NCBI RefSeq assembly: GCF_023630255.1 | Contig: NZ_JALPRS010000001.1 | Location: 2,654,986 to 2,718,985, forward strand | Reading direction: 5' to 3' | Source of the DNA: Pontibacter deserti | GTDB lineage: Bacteria; Bacteroidota; Bacteroidia; Cytophagales; Hymenobacteraceae | Length of the DNA stretch: 64,000 bases | Part shown: positions 48,218 through 57,332 of the stretch, piece after piece | How the letters are laid out: every line of letters starts with the position of its first letter | Numbering within the stretch: position 1 is the first letter of the stretch | Notes under the pieces: model-generated | Seen by the model: the letters and a program-made list of their open reading frames with translations, nothing else | What the model was told of the DNA's origin: nothing | Databases searched by the model: none | Position numbers and translations under genes: made by a program

Positions 48218-48333
48218 AAGCTAATTGAATGTTATACTGGCAAATTAACTATAAATCTTCGTTTTTACGTTACCTACACTTTAAAAGCTACCGAAAGGCT
48301 CCTGACCTGGTGTAAGTTCTGTCTATTTTTATT

Positions 48334-48341
48334 TACCTTTG
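48334..48341 (+). promoter_or_regulatory. -7 element immediately before purQ
   Basis: TACCTTTG matches TAnnTTTG exactly and ends only four bases before the purQ ATG (48346). If used, the mRNA would be leaderless or nearly so. No clear TTG lies at -33. Confidence 0.4.
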
Positions 48342-48345
48342 ATGT

Positions 48346-49038
48346 ATGAAATTTGGTGTAGTCGTTTTCCCGGGGTCCAACTGCGACCAAGACCTGGTAG
48401 ATGCCCTAAGCGTGGGTATGCAGCAGGAAGTTGTTAAACTATGGCACAAAGACCACGACCTGCAGGGTTGTGACTTTATACTTCTGCCAGGTGGTTTCTC
48501 ATATGGTGATTACCTGCGTTCAGGTGCCATTGCCCGCTTCTCGCCTATTATGCAGGAGGTGGTGCAGCACGCCAATCGTGGTGGTTATGTAATGGGTATC
48601 TGCAATGGTTTCCAGATTCTTACTGAAGCTGGTTTGTTGCCAGGTGCTTTGCTGCGCAACGTAAACCAGAAATTTATCTGCGACAACGTGTACATTAAAC
48701 CGGTAACCACTAACCTGTTGCCAACCCGCAACCTGGACCTGAATAAGGCTTATAAGATTCCGGTAGCACACGGCGAAGGGCGTTACCACGCCGACAAAGA
48801 AACGCTACGCCGCTTGGAAGACAACGACCAGATCATGTTTAAGTATAGCAGCAACATTGCCGATACACATGAGATCTATAACATAAACGGAAGCTTACTG
48901 AATATTGCCGGTGTAGCCAACGAAAAGAAAAACGTATTCGGGATGATGCCGCACCCGGAACGCGCCGTAGACCCAGACTTAGGAAATACTGACGGCCGCG
49001 CCATCTTCGAATCTATACTTGAGATGGTAAACGCGTAA
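48346..49038 (+). CDS. purQ: Phosphoribosylformylglycinamidine synthase subunit PurQ
   Basis: PurQ is the glutaminase subunit that supplies ammonia to PurL, with PurS, in the fourth step of purine synthesis. The 230-residue class I amidotransferase has nucleophile Cys86 in YVMGICNGFQ and the His-x-Glu pair in MMPHPERAVDP near residue 205. The start MKFGVVVFPGSNCDQD is standard. purS lies 8 kb downstream at 56983; purL is not in the window. Confidence 0.97.
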   Translation: MKFGVVVFPGSNCDQDLVDALSVGMQQEVVKLWHKDHDLQGCDFILLPGGFSYGDYLRSGAIARFSPIMQEVVQHANRGGYVMGICNGFQILTEAGLLPGALLRNVNQKFICDNVYIKPVTTNLLPTRNLDLNKAYKIPVAHGEGRYHADKETLRRLEDNDQIMFKYSSNIADTHEIYNINGSLLNIAGVANEKKNVFGMMPHPERAVDPDLGNTDGRAIFESILEMVNA

Positions 49039-49051
49039 TAAAAACCTATCC

Positions 49052-49101
49052 ATAAATTGTAAAGGCCCGGAAGTGTAAACTCCCGGGCCTTTACAATTTA
49101 T
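49052..49101. terminator. Terminator between purQ and the convergent lipoprotein gene
   Basis: A perfect 19-base stem (49052-49070 and 49083-49101), with GC core GGCCCGG/CCGGGCC and AT-rich outer arms, around a 12-base loop. It serves purQ and the convergent gene ending at 49115. Confidence 0.9.
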
Positions 49102-49114
49102 AGTATTGAATAAC

Positions 49115-49552
49115 TTATAGCTGTTGACCTATACTGTTAAAAGATTTAATGTCTGCCTTTAGTCGCTGTTTTACAATTTTATCTAACGCCTTACTGTTAT
49201 AAAAAGCCAAGCAGGATGAGGTTATCTTTTTACCTTCCATCCCTTCAGCTCTTGGATAATTGCGGGTAGCCTCAGCTTGTTGTATCTTTTCTGCCTCAAT
49301 GCGTACCAAACTATCTATTATTTTCGATTGCGCATATAGGTAATCCGGAGTACGGCAATCTACATCTTCGTCCCAAAGTTCCAACTCCCGCTCGTGTGCA
49401 TATTCCAGGCATCTGCATAAGCTTAGTGTTTTAAAACCATCCACAAAAGCACTTTTCAAATTTTTAGAATATCCTTCATTATCAGGCCTACTAACAGTTT
49501 TGCAACCAAATACAAATAGCCATAGTAGTAAAAATAATTGATTTGCTTTCAT
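49115..49552 (-). CDS. Small lipoprotein, possibly Tai4-like T6SS amidase immunity family
   Basis: A 145-residue protein with a lipoprotein signal (VFGC, Cys17), followed by an all-helical domain. The pattern of an N-terminal LCRCLEYAH helix and a C-terminal SSCLAFYNSKALDKIVKQ helix recalls the Tai4 immunity family, which protects the periplasm from type VI amidase effectors; the paired Cys would form disulfides. I recognise the pattern rather than a firm match. No type VI gene or Tae4 effector is nearby, so it would be an orphan immunity protein, useful against neighbouring attackers. It could also be an unrelated lipoprotein. Confidence 0.5.
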   Translation of the reverse strand: MKANQLFLLLWLFVFGCKTVSRPDNEGYSKNLKSAFVDGFKTLSLCRCLEYAHERELELWDEDVDCRTPDYLYAQSKIIDSLVRIEAEKIQQAEATRNYPRAEGMEGKKITSSCLAFYNSKALDKIVKQRLKADIKSFNSIGQQL

Positions 49553-49617
49553 AGAAGGGTCAGCTAAAGTATAAACTCAAACCAGTTTTAATTGAATTCT
49601 GGTTTATGAAACAATGC

Positions 49618-49995
49618 TTACTTTACTCTTATTAAAGCTACCTTGTTAACCATTCTATAGCTCAATATTATACAAGCAAAGAAAGCTATTGCTAAAACTA
49701 GGTCATCCATCAATGGAAATTTTTCACAGGCTGTGATGGCTGCAACAGTTGAGGCAAATAATAGAGTACCTGCTATCAGTCTGGCTATAAAAGAAGTGGA
49801 TGCGATCAGGCGGGTTTTAACAGTTATTACGTGTGTAATTATAGTAACTACTATCAGAGGTAAAATAATTCTTGGCAAACCTGTGTTCAAAGCTTTGCCG
49901 ACCAGATCGGCCCGTTCAGTTAAAAATAGTTGCGCAATTATAACAAGCGTCAGAAGCACTAAAGCGAGCAGAGAAGTATAAATCACTTGTTTCAT
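49618..49995 (-). CDS. Small four-helix membrane protein, function unknown
   Basis: A 125-residue protein with four hydrophobic segments (about 5-25, 40-58, 68-88 and 97-115) and a basic C-terminus (YRMVNKVALIRVK). It has no family motif that I recognise. It lies 65 bases upstream of the Tai4-like gene on the same strand and may share its transcript. The bases before its start (49996-50063) are AT-rich without a clear promoter. Confidence 0.65.
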   Translation of the reverse strand: MKQVIYTSLLALVLLTLVIIAQLFLTERADLVGKALNTGLPRIILPLIVVTIITHVITVKTRLIASTSFIARLIAGTLLFASTVAAITACEKFPLMDDLVLAIAFFACIILSYRMVNKVALIRVK

Positions 49996-50063
49996 AAGTT
50001 TTAAAGTTTGTTTGAAGTATATTTTAAGTATAGAATAAATATAATATTATTAATCTATAAATC

Positions 50064-51209
50064 CTATTCTACTACTTCATTCACCGCATCTATCATAGCT
50101 AATACCTCACTTGGGTGGCCGTTAATGCGTTCGCCGCGCTGCTTGCCTAAACGAACTATAATTATCTCTTTTTCGGGGATCACGATGATATACTGACCAA
50201 GTATACCGCGTGCATAGAAAATATTCTGGCCTTTATAGTTAGGCAGCAGCCACCACTGGTAGCCGTAATCAGCTGGTTGACCTGAACTGTTTTGCAATCC
50301 ATTTGGTGTAAGTGATGCACGAACATAAGCCGGATCAACTATTGTGTCGCCATCCCATACGCCATTTTGCAAGTATAGCTTACCGATGCGGGCAAAGTCA
50401 CGGGCGTTGCTGAAGAAACAGCAATAGGCCTTTTCTATACCTGTCGGGTTGTCAACACTCCATTCAGCATCGTGCTCGGCACCCAGCGGTTTCCATAGTT
50501 TATCTTCGGCATAGCGGCTCAACGATTTTCCGGTTGCAGCTTCCACTACCATTCCTAAAATCTGGGTATCTCCACTTTTATAACTAAAGGTTTGCCCCGG
50601 TTCTTCTACTGCTTCCAGTCTTTTAATTACCTTTTTCAGGTTAGTGCCATAGTAGGCTTCGGTAGTTACAGAAAGTGGATTCGCATACGATTCGTCCCAG
50701 TTCAGACCGGAGCTCATCATCAGCAAGTGTTTTATCGCGATCTTGCTTTTAGCCCCCTCTTTAAACGATGGCAGAAAATCGGAAACAGGTTGGTCTATAC
50801 CTTTAATATACCCATCGCGCAGGGCAGCCCCCACCAAAATACTGACTATACTTTTAGCCATCGAAAACGAATTGCTCTTCGACTTATCTGAATAGCCGTC
50901 CCAGTACTGCTCATGAAGTATAGAATCTCGGTGCACCACCAGGAATGCAACCGATCCCAATTGCTGGTGCTGGTTCTGCAAGGTATCTGCCCACGTTATC
51001 CTATTGTAATTGCTAGCCAGCGGCCAGGGTTGTGCTTTGGCAGGGGCATCTACGGTACGCTGGTCAAATATCAGGTGGTCGTCTATGTCGGCAAAGTTGT
51101 AAACCAGTGCTTTATAAATGTAGTTTTTGTCGGTCATGTGCAGCCAGGCAGCCACCAGGCCCAGCAGCAATACTCCCCCGAAAGTAAAGCGTTTTGCTTT
51201 CCGGTTCAT
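50064..51209 (-). CDS. Beta-lactamase-fold serine hydrolase
   Basis: A 381-residue protein with an N-terminal membrane anchor or signal (about 8-25) and a class C beta-lactamase/EstB-type domain. The nucleophile motif SxxK is Ser116-Met-Ala-Lys119, and the second motif is the Tyr in FSYKSGD near residue 217. It resembles 6-aminohexanoate-dimer hydrolase (NylB)-like esterases more than true beta-lactamases. The substrate is unknown. It is the third gene of a tight operon, nine bases after the barrel protein gene. Confidence 0.86.
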   Translation of the reverse strand: MNRKAKRFTFGGVLLLGLVAAWLHMTDKNYIYKALVYNFADIDDHLIFDQRTVDAPAKAQPWPLASNYNRITWADTLQNQHQQLGSVAFLVVHRDSILHEQYWDGYSDKSKSNSFSMAKSIVSILVGAALRDGYIKGIDQPVSDFLPSFKEGAKSKIAIKHLLMMSSGLNWDESYANPLSVTTEAYYGTNLKKVIKRLEAVEEPGQTFSYKSGDTQILGMVVEAATGKSLSRYAEDKLWKPLGAEHDAEWSVDNPTGIEKAYCCFFSNARDFARIGKLYLQNGVWDGDTIVDPAYVRASLTPNGLQNSSGQPADYGYQWWLLPNYKGQNIFYARGILGQYIIVIPEKEIIIVRLGKQRGERINGHPSEVLAMIDAVNEVVE

Positions 51210-51218
51210 GTATAGATT

Positions 51219-54200
51219 TTAGAAGTCGTAGCCGAGTGTTACGTATAGTTTAGGTCCCCGGCTTCCCATATCGTCTTCGCTCCAGGCTACATCCAGTTTG
51301 CCATATACTCCGAATAAGGTAGATCGGGCACCAAATCCATAACCAACCAGGAACGGGTTACGGTAGTTTATCACTGTAATCTCGAATGGGTTATTGTTAG
51401 TTGCATCTGTTCGGCCACCAACTATACGAGTGTTAATAGAGTTATTGCCTGTAAATGGGTTGGAGCCATTATATGCAGAACCGGCATCGGCGAAAGCTGT
51501 TAATTGCAGGTTGCGGAAGAAGCCGGAGCCAATAGCACCATTATAAAGGTACTGGATGATCGGGATGCGTAATTCGGCGTTAGCTAATAAGTGTTTGCTA
51601 CCTGTGCGTGTGTTATAGTCATAGCCCCGTAGCGGCAGGGCATACTCCAGGTAAAACAGGTCCGGCGCAGACTGGATATTTACATCGTTACGTTCAGTTT
51701 CATCGTCTTCGCCGGCAAACAACCAGTTATCCATACCACCTATCAGGTAGTTTTTAGGAGATTTGCCAAAAAAGGCACCATAACTTAAGCGTGCCGCAAG
51801 TATAATCTCGCGGTGTATTTTCTGGTAATGGCGCAGATCAACATAAAACTTGTTGAAGTTAGCCCGACTGCTCTCAAAATCACGCAGAGATAGGAAGCCA
51901 ACTTTCATGCGGGTTCCTTCCATCATGTTTACGCCTGTAACCACGGAGTTATCAAATACCATCTCTACATTACCACCATACATGTTATTTACACTGTCAG
52001 GGGAAGAGAAATCATTTACTTGTGTAAAGCGCGTAGTTACAAAGCGTGGCTGCGCGCGTAAACTGGTACTATAACTAAGCGGGTAAACCAGCAGCGGTGC
52101 TACTTCGTTGCGGGCAAACCTTACGATGGCCCCTGGCGCCTCCAGCACAGAGCTTACGATTATATCTCTCCTATACTGCACTCCCAGGTCAACACGGTTT
52201 TTCAGGTTTACATATTCGGCAAACATACGGCTTGTTTCCAGGTCGGTGCGCAGGTAAGCTGTACCGCGTATATGATGATTTTCGAATAGGTCGCTCATGT
52301 TTACACCTGCAACTATACCAAAACCCAGTTGTGGGTCTGCGTAAACAGATGTAATAATTTCATGCACGCTAAAACGGGTATCGTACTCTAACGGCCCCAC
52401 TAGTTTGAATTCCGGTGCAGTATTGGCCTTAGGTTTGGCAGCAACTTGTTCTACAGCCTTAGTGGTGGTATCGGTTACGGCTATAGTATCTGTTTTAACC
52501 TTTACCTTCTCCGGCTCCGAGCCAAACTCATAGTTTTCGATATTTACTTCCCCTTCAGTCCGGGTGGTATCTTCTTCTTTATTAGCCTCTACCTCCAGCA
52601 GTTTGCGTGTAGTAGCAGCCGCCTGTGGCACACGCGCACGGGTCTCCAATATAATCTGTCGGGCAGTTTTAGGTAATGTATCCTGCGCTACAGAGGTATA
52701 ATCCGGAAGCAGGTATACAAAGTCGCGGGCATAATCTTTGGCTACCAGTGCCAGTGTATTATTGCTCCCTACGTAATCATAAGCTTCTATATTCTGTACA
52801 AAGTTGGAAACAGGTATTTTAGTACCTGTAGTAAGGTTATAGGTATACAAACTACGAATACCGTTTTCTTCGCTCAGGAACATAAAATTACCATCAGCTG
52901 TAGCTCGTGGCCTCAGTTCGCTTGCTATACCAGAAGTAAGTTGTGTTATAGATACCGGTGCCGTTTGCTGTAGCAGAAAAACATCATAGTTATCTACTAC
53001 ATCTTTAAACGTAGCCGCCTGCACCGTACCACTAGAGTCTACCCAGCGGTTAGAACTGAAAACAATATTTTTACTTCCCTTCAGGAAAACAGGCTGAATG
53101 TCGTCGTACACATCGTTGGTAAGTTGCCCTACTATTCTGCCGTTGCTCTGCAGCAAGTATAGATCGGTCTGCCCGTTTTCTACAGCACTAATAACTATTT
53201 GGCTTCCGTCTTCAGAATAGCTCATATCGCGCACCTGAGAGAAATTACCCAGTGTAGCCGCTGGTTTTGTCAGGTCGTCGTAGAATGGCAGGAAAGAACT
53301 TTTATTTTTAGCGTTTACCTGGCGCAGCAGCATTTTACCACGACGCGGCTCTATAAAGCCTAACTGGGTGTTGGTACGCCACGCCAGCACCGGCAAACTA
53401 TAGTCGCTCGGCTGATCCAGTGTTTTGTAGCCGCCACGCCATACAACCCGGCTGCTTTTACCCTTTACATCTTTTACTATGATCTTATAGTTGCCATTAT
53501 CGTTTTCGGCATAGGCCAGTAAGGTGCCATTAGAGTTTAATACAGGCTCTGTATAGCGCAGGGCCCGCTTGTTCTTATCGAACACTTTCTTATCATCCGG
53601 CAACGATACAAAAGGGTCTTCAGGGCGAGCATTTATTTGTTGGTAGTAGTTTAGCCAGTCCTGCAGAAAACGCTTATAAGGAATATTTAAACTACTGGTT
53701 ATACCTATCTCCACATCGCGGGTAATGCGGGTAAGGTTAAGTATGTTCTGAATAGAAGTATAGCCGTAACGCTCCGCAATATAATTCCACACCGACTGTC
53801 CGGTAAGTTCCGGGTAACGCATCAGTGTTTGTTCAGCACGCAGCTTATCAGCATCCAGCATCAAATCGCGGATGTGGCTATCCATACGTACGCTCCAGCC
53901 TTCAGCTGTATAGGCAGCTACACCACCCACAAACCATTCCGGCAGGCGCAGCAGGTAACTGCTTTGCAGGGCTTCCTTCAGGCTGCCGCCATACATCATA
54001 TCGTTCAGCAGCAGTTCAGTTAACTCATAGCTTAGTTTGCGTTTAAAATCTGTTTTAGTACCCTCGTAAGCTAACTGCAGTTTGTTCTTCATAAACAGCG
54101 TTTCGCCCCCGGTCTGGAACTGGTCGCTGTAAAGGCCAATATTGCTCTGGCGCAGGTCTGTGGCAGAGTTATAAAGTACAAGCGTTATTTTGGAGTAAGG

Positions 54201-54446
54201 ATAATACCCGATAAGGCTGGTGATGCGTTTTAGCTCGCGCTCTGCATAATCTGCGGCATCTTTAGCAGTTTGCTCACCGCCTTTATAGAAGTACAGGTTA
54301 AAGTTTTGCGTGTTATAGAGTTTCCAGTCAAAATTCTTATACTGGATGCGGCTCTTGCCAAATGGGTCGCGGCCGGGTTGCGCCTGGAGGGCAGCACCCG
54401 CCAGTAAGCACACAAACAGCAAAAATAACCTTGTAAAAAAACGCAT
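51219..54446 (-). CDS. Peptidase-MA-like, beta-propeller and outer-membrane barrel fusion protein
   Basis: A 1075-residue protein with a signal peptide (ending LQA-Q, about residue 22). Residues 30-265 look like a peptidase-MA (gluzincin-like) domain, but the place of the zinc helix reads LSYELTELLLNDMMYGG, without HExxH. Residues about 285-570 are TolB-like propeller repeats (RDMSYSEDGSQIVISAVENGQTDLYLL, IVFSSNRWVDSS). After a Thr/Lys-rich linker, residues about 680-1075 form a D15/Omp85-like barrel ending in the aromatic KLYVTLGYDF. It is probably an outer-membrane protein with large periplasmic or surface modules. It is operonic with the FAD oxidoreductase and the serine hydrolase. Confidence 0.82.
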   Translation of the reverse strand: MRFFTRLFLLFVCLLAGAALQAQPGRDPFGKSRIQYKNFDWKLYNTQNFNLYFYKGGEQTAKDAADYAERELKRITSLIGYYPYSKITLVLYNSATDLRQSNIGLYSDQFQTGGETLFMKNKLQLAYEGTKTDFKRKLSYELTELLLNDMMYGGSLKEALQSSYLLRLPEWFVGGVAAYTAEGWSVRMDSHIRDLMLDADKLRAEQTLMRYPELTGQSVWNYIAERYGYTSIQNILNLTRITRDVEIGITSSLNIPYKRFLQDWLNYYQQINARPEDPFVSLPDDKKVFDKNKRALRYTEPVLNSNGTLLAYAENDNGNYKIIVKDVKGKSSRVVWRGGYKTLDQPSDYSLPVLAWRTNTQLGFIEPRRGKMLLRQVNAKNKSSFLPFYDDLTKPAATLGNFSQVRDMSYSEDGSQIVISAVENGQTDLYLLQSNGRIVGQLTNDVYDDIQPVFLKGSKNIVFSSNRWVDSSGTVQAATFKDVVDNYDVFLLQQTAPVSITQLTSGIASELRPRATADGNFMFLSEENGIRSLYTYNLTTGTKIPVSNFVQNIEAYDYVGSNNTLALVAKDYARDFVYLLPDYTSVAQDTLPKTARQIILETRARVPQAAATTRKLLEVEANKEEDTTRTEGEVNIENYEFGSEPEKVKVKTDTIAVTDTTTKAVEQVAAKPKANTAPEFKLVGPLEYDTRFSVHEIITSVYADPQLGFGIVAGVNMSDLFENHHIRGTAYLRTDLETSRMFAEYVNLKNRVDLGVQYRRDIIVSSVLEAPGAIVRFARNEVAPLLVYPLSYSTSLRAQPRFVTTRFTQVNDFSSPDSVNNMYGGNVEMVFDNSVVTGVNMMEGTRMKVGFLSLRDFESSRANFNKFYVDLRHYQKIHREIILAARLSYGAFFGKSPKNYLIGGMDNWLFAGEDDETERNDVNIQSAPDLFYLEYALPLRGYDYNTRTGSKHLLANAELRIPIIQYLYNGAIGSGFFRNLQLTAFADAGSAYNGSNPFTGNNSINTRIVGGRTDATNNNPFEITVINYRNPFLVGYGFGARSTLFGVYGKLDVAWSEDDMGSRGPKLYVTLGYDF

Positions 54447-54450
54447 GCGC

Positions 54451-55542
54451 TTAGGGTTGTTGGTTTTGGTGTTTTATATAGTCGTAATATAACGAAAAAT
54501 ATCTCGAAATATGTATCTCAGGCATTAATTCTGTTTGTCCGGCTAAGGCATCAGCAAAGTGCTCAGACAGGTAAGGAGCCATTAATACACCTTTAGAACC
54601 CATCCCGTTAAATACACTCAATTGCATGTACTCAGGGTGCGTGCCAACCAACGGCCTACGGTCGCGCACAGCAGGACGAATACCTGCCCAATGCCCTGTT
54701 ATTTTAAATGCCTGTGGTAAAATCTGCCGGAACCGCTCGCTTAGTTCTTCTGCTCCCTGCGGTGTGGCTTCCTCATCAGGATTTCGCCAGTCGTAAGTAG
54801 CGCCGATTATAAAGCGACCCTCTCCTTCCGGAACAACGTAAACCGCTTTGTTATAGATGCATTCCGGGCTTAAATTCTGCTCCGTCTGTACTTCCAGCAC
54901 TTCGCCTTTAGTTGGCTGGATAGGCAGCCACGCAAAGTATGGGTTATTAATTACTTGGTAGCCTTCACAAAAAACAAGGTGTTTTGCTTCAATATCTTTA
55001 TACTTTACTCCCCCCTCCGTCAGTTGCAGTTGGCTTATGTCAAACCGCTCCGGCATTAGTAAGTTTTGCTGCAGCAGGTCTTCAGTCAGCAGATCAAGCA
55101 TTCCATACACATGCAGAAATCCACCCCTTTCTATCATAATTCCACCAAACGGATCATCTACGTCAGGCTGATTTATACTTTGTGTATAGGTTGCAGAAAT
55201 ATACTCACTCCAGTTACCACCTGCGCTTTTGGCCATCCAGGTATTCTGTTCTTCTATCGATGAAAATATCTTATAGATAAGTTTATGAAAGTATAGTTGC
55301 TTGCCGTAACGCACTTCTAAAGTATCGTAAAAAGCATCGGCAGCAGGTATAAATGTATCTACAAGCCACGATTTGGCGAAGCGCTTACCGGCAACCGGGT
55401 TCAGTAAACCGGCAGCTACCCGCGAAGCCGAGTTTTCTTTTGGCTCATCAATTACCAATACTTTATTACCGCGGCTGCGCAGTGTTTCTGCTAAAATGGC
55501 ACCTGCCAGACCGTGGCCCACAACTATAAAATCGTAAATCAT
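54451..55542 (-). CDS. FAD-dependent oxidoreductase (DAO family)
   Basis: A 363-residue protein with an N-terminal dinucleotide fold, GHGLAGAILAETLRSRGNKVLVIDE (GxGxxG, residues 9-14), and the ASRVAAGLLNPVAGKRF segment. The C-terminal motif GHWAGIRPAVRDRRPLVGTHPEYMQLSVFNGMGSKGVLMAPYLSEHFADAL is typical of the glycine/D-amino-acid oxidase superfamily. The substrate is unknown; ThiO- or MnmC-like roles are possible. It is the first gene of the minus-strand operon, only four bases before the barrel protein gene, and is divergent from the MBL gene. Confidence 0.88.
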   Translation of the reverse strand: MIYDFIVVGHGLAGAILAETLRSRGNKVLVIDEPKENSASRVAAGLLNPVAGKRFAKSWLVDTFIPAADAFYDTLEVRYGKQLYFHKLIYKIFSSIEEQNTWMAKSAGGNWSEYISATYTQSINQPDVDDPFGGIMIERGGFLHVYGMLDLLTEDLLQQNLLMPERFDISQLQLTEGGVKYKDIEAKHLVFCEGYQVINNPYFAWLPIQPTKGEVLEVQTEQNLSPECIYNKAVYVVPEGEGRFIIGATYDWRNPDEEATPQGAEELSERFRQILPQAFKITGHWAGIRPAVRDRRPLVGTHPEYMQLSVFNGMGSKGVLMAPYLSEHFADALAGQTELMPEIHISRYFSLYYDYIKHQNQQP

Positions 55543-55619
55543 GCGGGCAATTTACGAGATGTAGCCGTTTAATTTGTAACTTAGAACCCGATTTTATAGG
55601 CTCCGGCCAACGTTATACT

Positions 55620-56255
55620 ATGAAAATAACACGCTTTACGTTTAACCCCTTTGCCGAGAACACTTACCTGCTGCACGACGACACGAACGAGTGTATAGTA
55701 ATAGACCCGGGCTGCTCTGATAAAAGGGAAAATGAAAAACTGCAGCAGTACATTACCGATAATAACCTGAAAGTGGTACGCCTGCTTAACACGCACTGCC
55801 ACATAGACCATGTGCTGGGCAATAAGTTTGTAGCCGATACTTATAGCGTAGGGCTGGAGATACACGAAAAAGACCTGGAAACATTGCGTGCCATACCTGT
55901 TTACGCACCAGTTTATGGCATTACTGGCTACGAAGAGCAACTGCCAGCCTTTTACCTGCAGGATGGTGAGCAGGTTAAATTTGGGAACACTACACTGGAT
56001 ATCATTTTTGCACCAGGCCATGCCCCGGGCCATGTGGTGTTCTATAACAAAGAAGACAAAACGTTGATAGCTGGTGATGTGCTGTTTCAGGAAAGTATAG
56101 GCCGAACCGATTTACCTGGCGGAGATTATGATACCCTGATTTCAAGTATAAAAACCAAACTTTTTACCTTGCCGGATGAGGTTACTGTTTACCCAGGCCA
56201 TGGGCCAGAAACAACCATCGGGCATGAGAAAAAATACAACCCATTTTTGCATTAA
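55620..56255 (+). CDS. MBL-fold metallo-hydrolase (glyoxalase II-like)
   Basis: A 211-residue cytoplasmic protein with the binuclear zinc motif His59-x-His61-x-Asp63-His64 (NTHCHIDHVLG), a further His in APGHAPGHVVFY, the Asp of LIAGDVLF and the C-terminal VYPGHGPETTIGHEK. It is likely a hydroxyacylglutathione-hydrolase-like thioesterase with an unknown substrate. It is followed by pssA 26 bases later. Confidence 0.92.
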   Translation: MKITRFTFNPFAENTYLLHDDTNECIVIDPGCSDKRENEKLQQYITDNNLKVVRLLNTHCHIDHVLGNKFVADTYSVGLEIHEKDLETLRAIPVYAPVYGITGYEEQLPAFYLQDGEQVKFGNTTLDIIFAPGHAPGHVVFYNKEDKTLIAGDVLFQESIGRTDLPGGDYDTLISSIKTKLFTLPDEVTVYPGHGPETTIGHEKKYNPFLH

Positions 56256-56281
56256 CACCCACTGCCTTTCTTACCCTCTGC

Positions 56282-56980
56282 ATGAAGAAACACATTCCTA
56301 ACTTTATAACCTGCCTTAACCTGTTTTCGGGTTGCGTGGCGCTATACTTTATTTTCCAGAACGAGCTGGTGTACGCTTCTTACCTGGTTGGTCTGGCTGC
56401 TGTTTTCGACTTTCTGGATGGCATGGTGGCCCGAGTATTGGGTGCCTACTCTGAAATTGGCAAGCAACTGGATTCGCTGGCCGATGTAATCTCGTTTGGA
56501 GTAGTGCCCGGTGCCATGATGTTTATGATGTTGAAGCGTGCTGAGGGCGATCTTTTTCTACCGGAAACTATACTTCCGTTTGCTGGCTTTATCATCACCG
56601 TTTTCTCAGCATTGCGTTTAGCTAAGTTTAATATTGATACTCGCCAGACTACTTCATTTATAGGATTGCCAACGCCGGCCTGCGCCATTTTTGTGGCATC
56701 ATTACCACTTATACTTGCCAGCGGCGAGCTTATGCATTTTGCCATTATCCTGAACAAACTGGTACTACTGGCAACTACACTTATACTTTCATTTTTACTG
56801 GTGGCTGAGTTACCTTTGTTTGCACTTAAGTTCACAAATCTTAGCTGGGCCGATAATTCTGTAAGGTTTATTTTCGTGGGGCTTTCGGTTATTTTACTGG
56901 CTCTTCTTAACTTCGCAGCTATACCACTTATCATAGTGTTATACATAGTGTTATCCATTTTCAAAAAACAAACCGCGTAA
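56282..56980 (+). CDS. pssA: CDP-diacylglycerol--serine O-phosphatidyltransferase
   Basis: It makes phosphatidylserine, the precursor of phosphatidylethanolamine, in the inner membrane. The 232-residue protein has about eight hydrophobic helices and the CDP-alcohol phosphotransferase motif DGx2ARx8Gx3Dx3D (Asp46-Gly47, Ala50-Arg51, Gly60, Asp64, Asp68). It lies between the MBL gene and purS, two bases before the latter. psd is not in the window. Confidence 0.95.
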   Translation: MKKHIPNFITCLNLFSGCVALYFIFQNELVYASYLVGLAAVFDFLDGMVARVLGAYSEIGKQLDSLADVISFGVVPGAMMFMMLKRAEGDLFLPETILPFAGFIITVFSALRLAKFNIDTRQTTSFIGLPTPACAIFVASLPLILASGELMHFAIILNKLVLLATTLILSFLLVAELPLFALKFTNLSWADNSVRFIFVGLSVILLALLNFAAIPLIIVLYIVLSIFKKQTA

Positions 56981-56982
56981 CC

Positions 56983-57234
56983 ATGAAATTCGTTGCCGAA
57001 ATAAATGTAATGCCACGCCCTGAGTTGTTAGACCCGCAAGGTAAAGCTGTGCTGCTTGGCCTGGAGCACCTTGGTCTGGACCAGGTAGGAGATGTACGAG
57101 TTGGAAAGCATATTACCCTGAACCTGGAAGCTGAAAATGAAACCATAGCCCGTGAGAAAGTGGAGAAAGCCTGCAGCAAGCTACTGGCTAACCTGATCAT
57201 GGAGTCGTACGAATACGACTTAAAGCAAGTATAA
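56983..57234 (+). CDS. purS: Phosphoribosylformylglycinamidine synthase subunit PurS
   Basis: An 83-residue protein of the PurS family (FVAEINVMPRPELLDPQGKAVLLGLEHLGLDQVGDVRVGKHITLNLEAEN). PurS bridges PurL and the glutaminase PurQ. Its presence with a separate purQ indicates the small, three-subunit type of FGAM synthase. It follows pssA after two bases, an unusual partner that suggests co-transcription by convenience. Confidence 0.95.
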   Translation: MKFVAEINVMPRPELLDPQGKAVLLGLEHLGLDQVGDVRVGKHITLNLEAENETIAREKVEKACSKLLANLIMESYEYDLKQV

Positions 57235-57332
57235 AATATTGGGGCACAATAAGCTGCCTTTATTTGTGTTATAATTTTAGGTGATGCCTTCCTGTTACAG
57301 GTAGGCATTATCTGCTTATTTAGTTCTGTGCT

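Noticed and set aside
50064..51209. True class C beta-lactamase (antibiotic resistance)
   Set aside because: SxxK is present, but the second motif is YKSGD rather than YxN and no KTG was seen; esterase/NylB-like hydrolase is more likely.
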